Source: Desulfocapsa sp.
Lineage (GTDB): Bacteria; Desulfobacterota; Desulfobulbia; Desulfobulbales; Desulfocapsaceae
NCBI GenBank assembly: GCA_029934815.1
Contig: JAOZLM010000102.1
Span: forward strand, 1,364-7,650
DNA length: 6,287 bases
Reading direction: 5' to 3'
The notes beneath the pieces were generated by a model, which saw nothing but the letters and a program-made list of their open reading frames with translations, did no database searches and had not been told where the DNA came from. This document shows, in pieces, positions 6,241 to 6,287 of this stretch. The first letter of the stretch is position 1. Each line of letters starts with the position of its first letter. The translations under genes were made by a program, and so were the position numbers.

Positions 6241-6258
6241 GAAAAAGTCCTTTTTTCA
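6240..6258 (-). promoter_or_regulatory. Hairpin presenting the fliF ribosome-binding site
   Basis: On the minus strand TGAAAAA (6258-6252) and TTTTTCA (6246-6240) are exact reverse complements around the 5-base loop AGGAC, which contains the Shine-Dalgarno AGGA. The last stem base is the A of the fliF ATG. The stem is 7 pairs but A/T-rich, so its stability is modest and a regulatory role is only inferred. Confidence 0.45.
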
Positions 6259-6278
6259 ACTGGATTGATCTTGTTTTA

Positions 6279-6287
6279 TTATATTTG
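6279..6287 (-). CDS. fliE: Possible last codons of fliE (rod/MS-ring junction protein), cut by window edge
   Basis: The first three codons readable from the right edge on the minus strand are CAA ATA TAA, that is Gln-Ile-stop. FliE proteins typically end in M-Q-V or M-Q-I, and fliE is the usual gene before fliF, so this fits a fliE terminus 38 bases before the fliF start. Three codons are far too little for proof. The same bases also contain TATAAT, which could instead be a promoter -10 box or just A/T-rich spacer. Confidence 0.3.
   Translation of the reverse strand, partial: QI

Overview
The window is a single block of flagellar basal-body and type III export genes, all read on the minus strand. 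Read 5' to 3' along that strand (right to left here) the order is: [possible last codons of fliE] - fliF - fliG - fliH - fliI - fliJ - a MotE/YlxF/FlbB-like gene - fliK (cut off by the left edge of the window). I see no RNA genes, mobile elements, CRISPR arrays or convincing terminators, and no gene-free stretch longer than 75 bases.

Organism: a motile Gram-negative-type bacterium of moderate to low G+C. The order fliF-G-H-I-J-(MgtE_N-domain protein)-fliK is shared by Bacillus-type fla/che operons and many Desulfobacterota/deltaproteobacteria. The protein style (SGxGG-type FliF linker, a Sec-signal-bearing MotE-like protein after FliJ, a P/E-rich FliH linker) suggests to me a desulfobacterial lineage, perhaps Desulfobulbales-like. 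That placement is an inference without database support.

Layout: 6279-6287 may be the FliE C-terminus. 4579-6240 is fliF (MS ring); 3572-4576 is fliG (rotor switch); 2818-3585 is fliH (ATPase regulator), overlapping fliG by 14 bases; 1455-2810 is fliI (export ATPase); 992-1438 is fliJ (export chaperone/stalk). After a 75-base gap, 335-916 is the MotE/YlxF-like gene, and 1-328 is the N-terminal part of fliK. Apart from the 75-base gap, spacings are 2, -14, 7, 16 and 6 bases, so the genes very probably form one transcript with translational coupling.

How they work together: FliF assembles the MS ring in the inner membrane. FliG binds the FliF cytoplasmic tail and starts the C ring that transmits torque. 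FliH, FliI and FliJ form the soluble ATPase complex at the base of the export gate. FliK is exported to measure hook length and switch export specificity. The MotE/YlxF-like protein is probably an envelope-side factor linking to the stator or collar.

Novelty: this is a largely standard flagellar locus, and I did not find a new system. The points most worth a second look are the poorly characterised MotE/YlxF-like protein, a hairpin that shows the fliF ribosome-binding site in its loop, a fliI start with no Shine-Dalgarno sequence, and small in-frame duplications in the disordered parts of FliH, FliI and FliK.
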